A stretch of DNA of 64,000 nucleotides from Sphingomonas mollis (GTDB lineage: Bacteria; Pseudomonadota; Alphaproteobacteria; Sphingomonadales; Sphingomonadaceae), in the NCBI RefSeq assembly GCF_016427505.1, contig NZ_JAELXS010000011.1:1-64000 (forward strand). The letters run 5' to 3'. Position numbers and translations under genes: made by a program. Positions within the stretch are counted from its first letter, which is position 1, and each line of letters starts with the position of its first letter. Shown here in pieces: positions 1 through 7,497 of the stretch. Under the pieces are notes generated by a model. It saw nothing but the letters and a program-made list of their open reading frames with translations, was not told the DNA's origin and made no database searches.

Positions 1-76
<76 letters not shown>

Positions 77-83
77 ATATTCA

Positions 84-117
84 AACCCGCAACTCGAACG
101 AGTTAGCGGGTTTTTCG
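84..117 (+). terminator. Rho-independent terminator of the tRNA gene
   Basis: Stem AACCCGCAACTCG (84-96) pairs with CGAGTT-A-GCGGGTT (99-112), with one bulged A, and runs into a T-tract at 111-115. It begins eight bases after the tRNA CCA end. Confidence 0.85.
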
Positions 118-172
118 TGTTCGCGGCTTAACCCCGGTTTAGGTATGCGCGTCCGGCGTAGGACGTTGATCG

Positions 173-664
173 TCAGCGACTAGATGGAGCGGGCATCAAG
201 TGTCCGTATGTCAGCTGCGCAGCATTGTCGGCCAGTGCCACAGCCTGTGCTTCTAAATCGGCGAGTTTTTCTGGCCGGAACCCGAGGTTGAGAGAGATTG
301 GTAGGCCAGCGCCTTCCCATTGCATGTCGCCGAACAGGAAGGCTCCATCTTCGTGATCAACCACGTTTCGCGCGAAAGCCACGGCGCTCAAGAGTGCGCC
401 TAGCGGATCTTCTCCCGGCATTGCGGAGATATGTGGCAGAGTCACGTCGGTGATGTGAACGGCGGATACCCAACCACCGTTGTCCAACTGTACAGGCAGC
501 CAGATCTGGAGTTCGCATTCCTGATCACCGTCCGGGCGGCGCCTGATGAGCTTACGGGTGAAATAGGGTTTCGCGCGATCGATCTTTTCAAGGACGGGGT
601 GCGGCAACTGCGTTGCTCCAATTCCAAGGCAAGAGTTCTGAGCTGCCGCCGGTTTCGTGGACAC
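173..664 (-). CDS. Small unknown protein (DUF6968-like), 5' end formed by an IS terminus
   Basis: The frame encodes about 163 residues. The middle (LQIWLPVQLDNGGWVSAVHI, then DPLGALLSAVAFAR) resembles the DUF6968 pattern of small bacterial proteins with no known function; this resemblance is from memory and weak. The longest reading starts at a GTG (662-664) that lies inside the terminal inverted repeat of the adjacent IS3 remnant. The first nine or so residues are therefore IS-encoded, and the native start is either lost or further downstream, although no internal ATG precedes the conserved part. The gene may be 5'-truncated and non-functional, or may be expressed from the IS end. No partner genes help to assign a role. 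Confidence 0.5.
   Translation of the reverse strand: MSTKPAAAQNSCLGIGATQLPHPVLEKIDRAKPYFTRKLIRRRPDGDQECELQIWLPVQLDNGGWVSAVHITDVTLPHISAMPGEDPLGALLSAVAFARNVVDHEDGAFLFGDMQWEGAGLPISLNLGFRPEKLADLEAQAVALADNAAQLTYGHLMPAPSSR
639..663 (-). repeat. Terminal inverted repeat of the IS3-family remnant
   Basis: The + strand reads TGAGCTGCCGCCGGTTTCGT followed by GGACA, ending six bases beyond the transposase stop codon. This is the usual IS3-group end (TGA.CTG.CCCCGGTTTCGTGGACA type). No matching partner repeat is seen on the other side of the remnant. Confidence 0.75.
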
Positions 665-668
665 GAGG

Positions 669-983
669 TTAAGCTACCTGCGCCTGCCGTTCGAAGTCCA
701 TGGGGCTGAGATAGCCCAGGGTCGAGTGTCGTCGCGTTGGATCGTAGAAGCGCTCGATGTAATCGAACAGGTCTGCCTTCGCGTGATTGCGCGTGCGGTA
801 GGTTTTGCGCCCGATCCGCTCGGTGTTTAGCGAGGAGAAAAAGCTCTCCATCGCCGCATTGTCCCAGACGTTGCCCGACCGGCTCATCGAGCAGGTCACA
901 CCATTGTCCGTCATCAGCCGCTGGAACTTCTCGCTCGTGTATTGGCTGCCCTGATCCGAGTGGTGCAGCAGGGCATCCGGACA
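669..983 (-). pseudogene. IS3-family transposase OrfB, C-terminal fragment of the integrase core
   Basis: In frame from about 983 down to the TAA at 669 the product contains PDALLHHSDQGSQYTSEKFQ, then MSRSGNVWDNAAMESFFSSL, and ends with RRHSTLGYLSPMDFE. These are the second Asp (HSDQGSQY) and the Glu (ESFF) of the DDE integrase core, plus the usual C-terminal motif. The first catalytic Asp and the whole N-terminal half are missing. The frame stays open upstream of 983 but no longer resembles the family. Only about 105 residues remain of a protein that is normally around 280. Confidence 0.88.
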
Positions 984-1014
984 GATAAGCGCGGCCTGAG
1001 CCGTTACGGTCCGG

Positions 1015-1905
1015 TCAGCCCCATCGGCGATCGTGAGACGAGCCGAGCGTCTCGACGAGGGAGGCCACCGTGCGGCCTTGCGACAGCGCGTGGCCGTCCA
1101 CGTGCGGGGCGTAGACGAGGCCGATGGTGCGGGTGAAGTCGAAGCCTTCCAACCGGACCCGGGCGATACCCGTATCCTGGAAGCCGTCCGGCATTACCGT
1201 GACGCCAAGTCCCGCGCGTACGTAACTGAGCGCCTTGTCGTCGCTCGTCGTACGGGCCGGAAAAAAAGGCCGGATGCCGTGCGCCGTGAAGAAACGGCTC
1301 GTCTCGGGCAGCAATTCGCAGTGCCGACGCACGATCATGGGATCGTTCGCGAGTTCTTCGATGCGTACGATGTCCCGCGCCGCGAGCGGGTGAGATACGT
1401 CGAGCGCCAGCGAATATCCCTCGGTCAGGAGATGCTGTCCCCCATCGACGGCGTCCCCGTCACGAAGACTGGTCAGCGCGACATCGATGCGGCCCCTCGC
1501 GAGCCTGCTGCGCAGATCCCGGTCCTTTCCTTCGACGATCTCGATGCGATCGCCATCGGGAAAGGATCGGTGGACCGCGAGGAACGCTTCGATCCAGCGA
1601 CGCGGGATCGTTGCCAATACCCCCAGGCGAAACGTCGTGAGCGACACGGAACCGACAACCTCGCGCTCGGCCGTGGCAAACCCCGTTTCGATCATCCTGG
1701 CATGCGACACGAGCCGGCTGCCGGCGTCGGTCAACGCGACCCGGCGGTTCGTCCGGTTGAACAGGATCTTGCCGAGCGACTTTTCCAGCTTCGCGATGCC
1801 CACGGACAGGGTGGGCTGCGATACGTTGCAGGCGGTCGCGGCCCTCGAAAAATTGCCGGTATCCACCACGGCCAGAAAATAGCGGAGATGATAGCGATCG
1901 ATCAT
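1015..1905 (-). CDS. LysR-family transcriptional regulator
   Basis: This 296-residue protein has the LysR layout. An N-terminal winged helix-turn-helix is visible (residues 1-60, with YFLAVVDTGNFSRAATACNV and SQPTLSVGIAKLEKSLG), followed by a linker helix and a two-lobed LysR substrate domain (about 90-290). The ATG is at 1905. The gene is transcribed away from the isovaleryl-CoA dehydrogenase operon, 92 bases away, so it most likely regulates that operon. Known liu operons are usually controlled by a MerR-type LiuR, so a LysR here would be a different regulator; the ligand might be a branched-chain acyl-CoA or acid, which is inference. The 3' end is about 30 bases from the truncated IS, but the length is normal for the family, so the protein looks intact. 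Confidence 0.92.
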   Translation of the reverse strand: MIDRYHLRYFLAVVDTGNFSRAATACNVSQPTLSVGIAKLEKSLGKILFNRTNRRVALTDAGSRLVSHARMIETGFATAEREVVGSVSLTTFRLGVLATIPRRWIEAFLAVHRSFPDGDRIEIVEGKDRDLRSRLARGRIDVALTSLRDGDAVDGGQHLLTEGYSLALDVSHPLAARDIVRIEELANDPMIVRRHCELLPETSRFFTAHGIRPFFPARTTSDDKALSYVRAGLGVTVMPDGFQDTGIARVRLEGFDFTRTIGLVYAPHVDGHALSQGRTVASLVETLGSSHDRRWG

Positions 1906-1974
1906 AGACGATCTCTATGCCGTTCATCCGCTTCTTTCAATTTTGACACGATCGGGTGACGATCTAAGGTCGTC
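1904..1974 (+). promoter_or_regulatory. Divergent promoter/operator between LysR gene and leucine-degradation operon
   Basis: TTGACA at 1943-1948 and TAAGGT at 1965-1970, 16 bases apart, make a plausible sigma-70 promoter for the dehydrogenase operon. GACGA-N7-TCGTC (1958-1974) overlaps the -10 element. A second inverted repeat, ATAGA-N5-TCTAT (1904-1918), contains a T-N11-A core as in LysR boxes and overlaps the regulator's own start codon. The dehydrogenase ribosome binding site GGAGAGAG follows just before its ATG at 1998. Confidence 0.5.
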
Positions 1975-1997
1975 GGCAACGATAATCGGAGAGAGTT

Positions 1998-3167
1998 ATG
2001 GCGGACCTGAACTTTGGTCTCGGCGAGATGGCAGATACGATCCGCGATTCCACGCGGCGTTTCGCGCTGGACCGGATCGAGCCGATCGCCGGGCGCGTCG
2101 ATGCAGAAGACAGCTTCCCGCGCGAGTTGTGGCCGGAGATGGGAGCGCTCGGCCTCCACGGGATCACCGTGGATGAGGCCGACGGTGGCCTCGGCCTCGG
2201 CTATCTGGAGCATCTGATCGCCGTCGAGGAGATCAGCCGCTCCTCCGCGTCCGTCGGCCTGAGCTACGGCGCGCATTCTAACCTGTGCGTGAACCAGATC
2301 CGGCGTTGGGCCAATCCCGAGCAAAAGGCCAGGTATCTTCCCGGGCTGATCTCGGGCGAGCACGTCGGCAGCCTGGCGATGTCGGAGGCAGGGGCGGGAT
2401 CGGACGTCGTCTCCATGAAGCTGCGCGCGGACAAGGTCGATGGCGGCTATCGTCTGAACGGCACCAAGTTCTGGATCACCAACGCCACCTACGCTGACAC
2501 GCTGGTGGTTTATGCCAAGACGATCCCCGATGGCGGGTCGAAGGGCATCACGGCCTTCCTGATCGAAAAGGGCATGTCCGGCTTTTCGATCGGGCAGAAG
2601 ATCGACAAGGTCGGCATGCGCGGGTCGCCCACCGCGGAGCTGGTTTTCGATGACTGCTTCGTCGCCGACGAACAGGTCATGGGGCCGCTGAACGGTGGTG
2701 TGAAGGTGCTGATGTCGGGCCTCGATTACGAGCGGGTCGTGCTGTCGGGCCTGCAACTCGGCATCATGCAGGCGTGCCTTGATGTCGTCCTGCCCTATGT
2801 TCGCGAACGCAAGCAGTTCGGCCGCCCGATCGGCGACTTCCAGCTGATGCAGGCGAAGGTCGCGGACATGTACGTCGCACTCAATTCTTCGCGTGCCTAT
2901 GTCTACGCCGTGGCGAAGGCCTGCGATGCCGGGCAGACGACGCGCTTCGATGCGGCGGCCTGTATCCTGCTCGCTTCCGAGAACGCGGTAAAGGTCGCCG
3001 GCGAGGCGATCCAGGCGCTGGGCGGCGCGGGCTATACGAAGGACTGGCCGGTCGAGCGCTACTGGCGCGACGCCAAGCTGCTCGACATCGGCGCGGGCAC
3101 CAACGAGGTGCGCCGTATGTTGATCGGCCGCGAGTTGATCGCCCATGACGCACCCCGGGCGCAGTAG
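1998..3167 (+). CDS. liuA: Isovaleryl-CoA dehydrogenase
   Basis: This 389-residue FAD-dependent acyl-CoA dehydrogenase would oxidise isovaleryl-CoA to 3-methylcrotonyl-CoA in leucine breakdown, passing electrons to ETF. The three-part fold is visible: an N-terminal helical domain, a middle beta domain with AMSEAGAGSDVVSMKLRA (about 127-144) and WITNA (159-163), and a C-terminal helical domain with ERKQFGRPIGDFQ and a closing AGTNEVRRMLIGREL. Glu245 in LDYERVVLSG falls where human isovaleryl-CoA dehydrogenase has its catalytic base (helix G), which separates this enzyme from short- and medium-chain homologues. Methylcrotonyl-CoA carboxylase follows within six bases and confirms the pathway. 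It is the first gene of the operon. Confidence 0.95.
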   Translation: MADLNFGLGEMADTIRDSTRRFALDRIEPIAGRVDAEDSFPRELWPEMGALGLHGITVDEADGGLGLGYLEHLIAVEEISRSSASVGLSYGAHSNLCVNQIRRWANPEQKARYLPGLISGEHVGSLAMSEAGAGSDVVSMKLRADKVDGGYRLNGTKFWITNATYADTLVVYAKTIPDGGSKGITAFLIEKGMSGFSIGQKIDKVGMRGSPTAELVFDDCFVADEQVMGPLNGGVKVLMSGLDYERVVLSGLQLGIMQACLDVVLPYVRERKQFGRPIGDFQLMQAKVADMYVALNSSRAYVYAVAKACDAGQTTRFDAAACILLASENAVKVAGEAIQALGGAGYTKDWPVERYWRDAKLLDIGAGTNEVRRMLIGRELIAHDAPRAQ

Positions 3168-3173
3168 GCCGTC

Positions 3174-4769
3174 ATGACCACGCTCCGATCGACGACCGAC
3201 ACCGGATCCGAGGCGTTCACGGCGAACGCCGCCCACAATCGGGCGCTGGTCGAGACGCTGCACGAGGTGACCGCCCGGACCGCCTTGGGCGGTTCGGAGC
3301 AGCACCGCGCGCGCCATGTCGCCCGCGGCAAATTGCTGCCCCGCGACCGCGTCGAGCGCCTGCTCGATCCGGCGTCCCCCTTCTTGGAGGTCGGGGCGCT
3401 GGCCGCGAACGGCATGTATGACGACGGCGCTCCGGGCGCCGGAATGATCGCCGGCATCGGCCGCGTCCGGGGACGCGAGTGCATGATCGTCGCCAACGAC
3501 CCGACGGTGAAGGGCGGCGCCTATTACCCGATGACGGTGAAGAAACATCTGCGCGCGCAGGAGATCGCGCAGCAAAACCGGTTGCCGTGCATCTATCTGG
3601 TCGACAGCGGCGGTGCCAATCTGCCGCATCAGGCCGAGGTGTTTCCCGATCGCGAGCATTTCGGCCGCATCTTCTTCAATCAGGCGCAGATGTCGGCGCA
3701 GGGCATCCCGCAGATCGCATGCGTGATGGGCAGTTGCACCGCAGGCGGCGCCTATGTGCCGGCCATGTCGGACGAGAGCGTGATCGTGCGCAACCAGGGC
3801 ACCATCTTCCTCGCGGGCCCCCCGCTCGTGAAGGCGGCGACGGGAGAGGTCATTTCGGCCGAGGAGCTGGGCGGTGCCGAGACGCATGGTCGCAAGTCGG
3901 GCGTCGTCGACCATGTCGCCGAGAACGACGAACATGCGCTGCTGATCGTCCGGGACATCGTCGCGACATTCAATCGGCCAAAGGCGGTCGATATCGAGAT
4001 CGCGACGCCGCGTCCGCCACGGTTCGATCCGCAGGAGCTTTACGGTATCGTGCCGCAGGACGTGCGTGCGCCCTACGACGTGCACGAGGTAATCGCCCGG
4101 ATCGTCGACGGGTCCGAATTTCATGAGTTCAAGGCGCTTTACGGCACGACGCTGGTCTGTGGCTTTGCGCATATCTGGGGCATGCCGGTCGCGATCCTCG
4201 CCAATAACGGTGTCCTGTTCTCGGAAGCCGCATTGAAGGGCGCGCACTTCATCGAACTGGCGTGCCAGCGCCGGGTGCCGCTCCTGTTCCTCCAGAATAT
4301 CTCGGGTTTCATGGTCGGCGGGAAATACGAAGCGGAGGGAATCGCGAAGAACGGCGCCAAGCTGGTGACCGCGGTCGCGACCGCCTCGGTCCCGAAGATC
4401 ACCGTGCTGATCGGCGGAAGCTTCGGTGCCGGCAATTACGGCATGTGCGGACGCGCCTACTCCCCACGTTTCCTGTTCACCTGGCCAAACGCCCGTATCT
4501 CGGTGATGGGCGGGGAGCAGGCGGCGAGCGTGCTGGCGACGGTTCACCGCGACGCCGAGACCTGGACGCCCGAAGAGGCGGACCGGTTCAAGGCGCCGAT
4601 CCGGCAGAAATACGAGGACGAGGGCAATCCCTACTACGCCACGGCCCGCATGTGGGACGATGGCGTCATCGATCCCGCGCAGACCCGCGACGTGCTGGGC
4701 CTTGCCTTTTCCGCCACGCTGAACGCGCCGATTCCCGAGCGTGCGCAGTTTGGCCTGTTCCGGATGTGA
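3174..4769 (+). CDS. liuB: Methylcrotonyl-CoA carboxylase, carboxyltransferase (beta) subunit
   Basis: This 531-residue protein has two crotonase-like carboxyltransferase halves (about 30-280 and 290-520). Marker stretches are [52 protein letters not shown] in the first half and [40 protein letters not shown] in the second. The SGGANLP and NISGFMVG motifs are characteristic of methylcrotonyl-CoA rather than propionyl-CoA carboxylases. It moves the carboxyl group from biotin to 3-methylcrotonyl-CoA, giving 3-methylglutaconyl-CoA. It lies six bases after the dehydrogenase and five before the biotin subunit, so the three are co-transcribed. Confidence 0.95.
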   Translation: MTTLRSTTDTGSEAFTANAAHNRALVETLHEVTARTALGGSEQHRARHVARGKLLPRDRVERLLDPASPFLEVGALAANGMYDDGAPGAGMIAGIGRVRGRECMIVANDPTVKGGAYYPMTVKKHLRAQEIAQQNRLPCIYLVDSGGANLPHQAEVFPDREHFGRIFFNQAQMSAQGIPQIACVMGSCTAGGAYVPAMSDESVIVRNQGTIFLAGPPLVKAATGEVISAEELGGAETHGRKSGVVDHVAENDEHALLIVRDIVATFNRPKAVDIEIATPRPPRFDPQELYGIVPQDVRAPYDVHEVIARIVDGSEFHEFKALYGTTLVCGFAHIWGMPVAILANNGVLFSEAALKGAHFIELACQRRVPLLFLQNISGFMVGGKYEAEGIAKNGAKLVTAVATASVPKITVLIGGSFGAGNYGMCGRAYSPRFLFTWPNARISVMGGEQAASVLATVHRDAETWTPEEADRFKAPIRQKYEDEGNPYYATARMWDDGVIDPAQTRDVLGLAFSATLNAPIPERAQFGLFRM

Positions 4770-4774
4770 CGGCC

Positions 4775-6628
4775 ATGATCCAGAGCCTCCTTATCGCCAA
4801 TCGCGGCGAAATCGCCCGGCGCATCATCCGTACGGCGCGGCGTCTCGGCATCCGGACGATCGCGGTCCATTCCGACGTCGACGCCGACATGCCCTTCGTA
4901 CGGGAGGCCGACGAAGCCGTCTGCATCGGCACCGCGCCAGCGGCCGACAGCTATCTGCGTCAGGATCGCCTCCTCGCCGCCGCGCGCGAAACCGGTGCGG
5001 AGGCAATCCATCCCGGCTACGGCTTCCTGTCGGAGAATGCCGAATTCGCGCAAGCGGTGATCGCCGCGGGGCTTGTCTGGGTCGGTGCGCCGCCCGCCAG
5101 TATCCTGGCGATGGGTCTGAAAGACGCCGCCAAGGAGCGGATGATCGCCGCGGGCGTGCCGGTCACCCCCGGTTATCTCGGTGCGGACCAGTCGCCCCGA
5201 CGCTTGCAGGCGGAGGCGGATGCGATCGGCTATCCCGTCCTCATCAAAGCCGTGGCGGGCGGCGGTGGAAAAGGCATGCGCAAGGTCGATGCAGCCGGCG
5301 ACTTTGCTGAGCTGCTCGAAAGCTGCAAGCGCGAGGCTGCTGCCTCGTTCGGCAACACGCAGGTGCTGATCGAGAAGTACATCCTCAGCCCTCGCCATAT
5401 CGAGGTACAGGTCTTCGGCGATACGCACGGCAATGTCGTGCATCTGTTCGAGCGCGACTGTTCGCTGCAGCGCCGCCATCAAAAGGTGATCGAGGAGGCC
5501 CCGGCGCCCGGCATGGACGATGCGACGCGTGCCGCGGTGTGCGACGCGGCGGTGCGTGCTGCCAAAGCGGTCGACTATGTCGGCGCGGGGACGATCGAAT
5601 TCATCGCCGACGGGTCCGAAGGCCTGCGCGCCGACCGTGTGTGGTTCATGGAGATGAACACCCGCCTTCAGGTCGAGCACCCTGTAACCGAGGCGATCAC
5701 GGGACAGGACCTGGTAGAGTGGCAGCTGCGGGTCGCGTCCGGCGAGCCGCTGCCCAGGCGTCAGGACGAGCTTTCCATCACCGGTTGGGCCATGGAAGCA
5801 CGCCTGTACGCCGAGAATCCGGGCACGGGATTCCTCCCATCCACCGGCCCGCTCGATCGGCTGCGCTTCCCGGCGGGCGTTCGGATCGACAGCGGCGTCG
5901 AGGAGGGAGGCGCGGTCACACCCTATTACGATCCGATGATCGCCAAGCTGATCGTCCACGGTGGCACCCGGCGTGAAGCTGCGGCCAGCCTTGCCGACGC
6001 AGCACGCGGCACACAGGTTTGGCCCGTCCGGACCAACGCCGCGTTTCTCGCCCGCGCGGCCGCTCACCCCGATTTTGTCGCCGGCCGGGTCGATACGGGA
6101 TTCATCGAACGACATACGGAAGGGCTGATCCCGCCGGCGGAACCGTCGCCCGCAGTCCTTGCTGCGGCAGCGGCGGCGATCCTGCCGCCCGTGACGGCCG
6201 ATCCGTGGAGCAGCCTGCGCGGATTCCGGGGCAATGCCGTTTCCTCCCCGACGGTGGAGGTGGAAGTCGCCGGCAAGCCATATCTGGTCAGTCCCGGGAT
6301 CGTACCGGGCGCCGCCACGGCCGATGGTGTCCTCTTTCTCGATGGAGAGGCGTGGCCATTTGGTGTTCGTCGCGCCGATCACATCGGTGGGGCGGGTGAG
6401 GGGGACGGCGCGGTGCTGTCACCGATGCCGGGGCGCGTCATCGCCGTCCTCGTCGAAGCCGGACAAACGGTCGTCAGGGGCGAGCGGATGCTGGTGCTGG
6501 AGGCCATGAAAATGGAGCAGGCGCTGATGGCGCCCTTCGATGGCGTCGTCGCCGAACTGCGGGCCGTCGAGGGCGCCCAGGTTCCCGAGGGCACGCTGCT
6601 GGTGCGTATCGACAAGGGAGAAGGTTGA
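4775..6628 (+). CDS. liuD: Methylcrotonyl-CoA carboxylase, biotin carboxylase/carrier (alpha) subunit
   Basis: The ATG at 4775, five bases after the upstream stop, gives 617 residues beginning LLIANRGEIARRII, the usual start of biotin carboxylases. The ATP-grasp domain carries KAVAGGGGKGMRK and the ERDCSLQRRHQKVIEEAP stretch; the active-site MEMNTRLQVEHPVTE is near residue 290. The C-terminal biotinyl domain has the EAMKMEQ motif, whose Lys is the biotin attachment site, about 45 residues from the end. The protein carboxylates its own biotin with ATP and bicarbonate and works with the beta subunit. A longer in-frame reading into the beta-subunit gene exists, but nothing supports it. Confidence 0.95.
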   Translation: MIQSLLIANRGEIARRIIRTARRLGIRTIAVHSDVDADMPFVREADEAVCIGTAPAADSYLRQDRLLAAARETGAEAIHPGYGFLSENAEFAQAVIAAGLVWVGAPPASILAMGLKDAAKERMIAAGVPVTPGYLGADQSPRRLQAEADAIGYPVLIKAVAGGGGKGMRKVDAAGDFAELLESCKREAAASFGNTQVLIEKYILSPRHIEVQVFGDTHGNVVHLFERDCSLQRRHQKVIEEAPAPGMDDATRAAVCDAAVRAAKAVDYVGAGTIEFIADGSEGLRADRVWFMEMNTRLQVEHPVTEAITGQDLVEWQLRVASGEPLPRRQDELSITGWAMEARLYAENPGTGFLPSTGPLDRLRFPAGVRIDSGVEEGGAVTPYYDPMIAKLIVHGGTRREAAASLADAARGTQVWPVRTNAAFLARAAAHPDFVAGRVDTGFIERHTEGLIPPAEPSPAVLAAAAAAILPPVTADPWSSLRGFRGNAVSSPTVEVEVAGKPYLVSPGIVPGAATADGVLFLDGEAWPFGVRRADHIGGAGEGDGAVLSPMPGRVIAVLVEAGQTVVRGERMLVLEAMKMEQALMAPFDGVVAELRAVEGAQVPEGTLLVRIDKGEG

Positions 6629-7080
6629 TGGCGGGACGGTTTTATGACGACTGGAAGGTCGGCGACCGCATCGTCCACGATATCCGGCGCACGGTGACGG
6701 AGACGGACAATCTTCTGTTCACGACAATGACGCACAATCCGCAGCCGTTGCATCTCGATGCGGAGGCAGCGAAGGCCAGCGAGTTCGGCCGGATCCTCGT
6801 CAATGGCACTTTCACGTTCGCGCTGATGATCGGCCTGTCGGTCGGCGACACGACGCTGGGCACCCTGGTCGCCAATCTGGGCTACGACGAACTGGTCATG
6901 CCCAAGCCTGTATTTCTCGGCGACACGCTACGCGCCGAGACGGAGGTGAACGGGCTGAAGGATAGCAGGTCGCGGCCGGAAGCCGGCATCGTCACCTTCG
7001 CCCATCGAATGCTGAACCAGCGCGACGAGATCGTCTGCCGGTGCCTCAGGACCGCACTTCTGAAAAAATCGGGTGCATGA
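6628..7080 (+). CDS. MaoC-family (R-type) enoyl-CoA hydratase in the leucine operon
   Basis: This 150-residue hot-dog protein overlaps the preceding stop by one base (TGATG), so translation is probably coupled. TTMTHNPQPLHLDAEAAKAS and FGRILVNGTFTFALMIGLS are the MaoC signature, with the Asn/His pair of hydratase-2 enzymes (HNPQPLHLD). Its position is where liu operons usually carry the crotonase-type 3-methylglutaconyl-CoA hydratase. It is therefore a candidate for hydrating 3-methylglutaconyl-CoA; that role is inference from context only. A TTG three bases upstream (6625) is possible but less likely than the ATG. Confidence 0.88.
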   Translation: MAGRFYDDWKVGDRIVHDIRRTVTETDNLLFTTMTHNPQPLHLDAEAAKASEFGRILVNGTFTFALMIGLSVGDTTLGTLVANLGYDELVMPKPVFLGDTLRAETEVNGLKDSRSRPEAGIVTFAHRMLNQRDEIVCRCLRTALLKKSGA

Positions 7081-7400
7081 GGCTACGCTCGATACCGTCG
7101 GGCTGCCGAAGGCCGAAGATGCCGTCAGCGTTCGCCTGTTCGCCGGGCGGCTGGCGGATGCGTCCATCGCCGCTCCATGTCGCCGATCGTGACTGAGACG
7201 CTCGCAAGGGTCTTTCAGCTCGGTGACATACGCGAAAACGGATGTTCGCCTCGCAGGACGGACCTGCGGCGCCGGGTATCTGCCAGCCGCGATCGGTGCG
7301 TCGAGAGGGCAACGGGCGCTTCGGTTTGATCCGGCGCGATCCATTTGCCGGGCGTCCATGTCCAGCGGCTGGTGCTCGGTGCGCCCAAGATGAAGAGGTG
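7077..7400 (+). pseudogene. Decayed HpcH/HpaI-type CoA-ester lyase (CitE-like)
   Basis: An ATG overlaps the MaoC stop (ATGA, 7077-7080) and starts MRLRSI, as these lyases commonly do, but the frame then degenerates. In the frame beginning at 7079 one reads VGLPKAEDAVSVRLFAG. A frame change leads to PIVTETLARVFQLGDI (from 7183), and a further change to DVRLAGRTCGAGYLPAAIGA (from 7241). These match, in order, the LPK-E-, IVTETA-, and RLAGLTWGAEDLSAA-IGAS segments of CitE-like CoA-ester lyases. About 80 N-terminal residues are deleted, and there are at least two frameshifts. The 3' end is uncertain. The ancestral gene was probably the last of the operon and cleaved a hydroxyacyl-CoA made upstream; that role is inference. 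Confidence 0.7.
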
Positions 7401-7497
7401 GCGGCTTGTCCGACGACCTCGTCATGAAACGGCTGGGACGGGATCGGCGCCAACGCCGATCCGCAATCCCATCGTTGCGAAAGCCCCTGCATGGCCT

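Larger units (their letters stand above)
639..983 (-). mobile_element. IS3-family insertion sequence remnant (3' end only)
   Basis: The region joins a terminal inverted repeat at 639-663 to the last third of an IS3-type transposase (669 to about 983). The 5' half of the element, including orfA and the other inverted repeat, is missing. Homology to the transposase stops near 981, about 30 bases before the stop codon of the LysR gene at 1015. The element is therefore a deletion derivative and cannot move by itself. Confidence 0.85.

Noticed and set aside
1033..1959. Long + strand frame opposite the LysR gene
   Set aside because: It is the antisense shadow of a well-supported LysR gene, with Arg-rich composition and no motif.
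1902..4547. 881-codon minus-strand frame opposite the dehydrogenase and carboxylase genes
   Set aside because: His/Arg/Asp-rich shadow of two clearly recognised genes; length reflects high GC at third positions.
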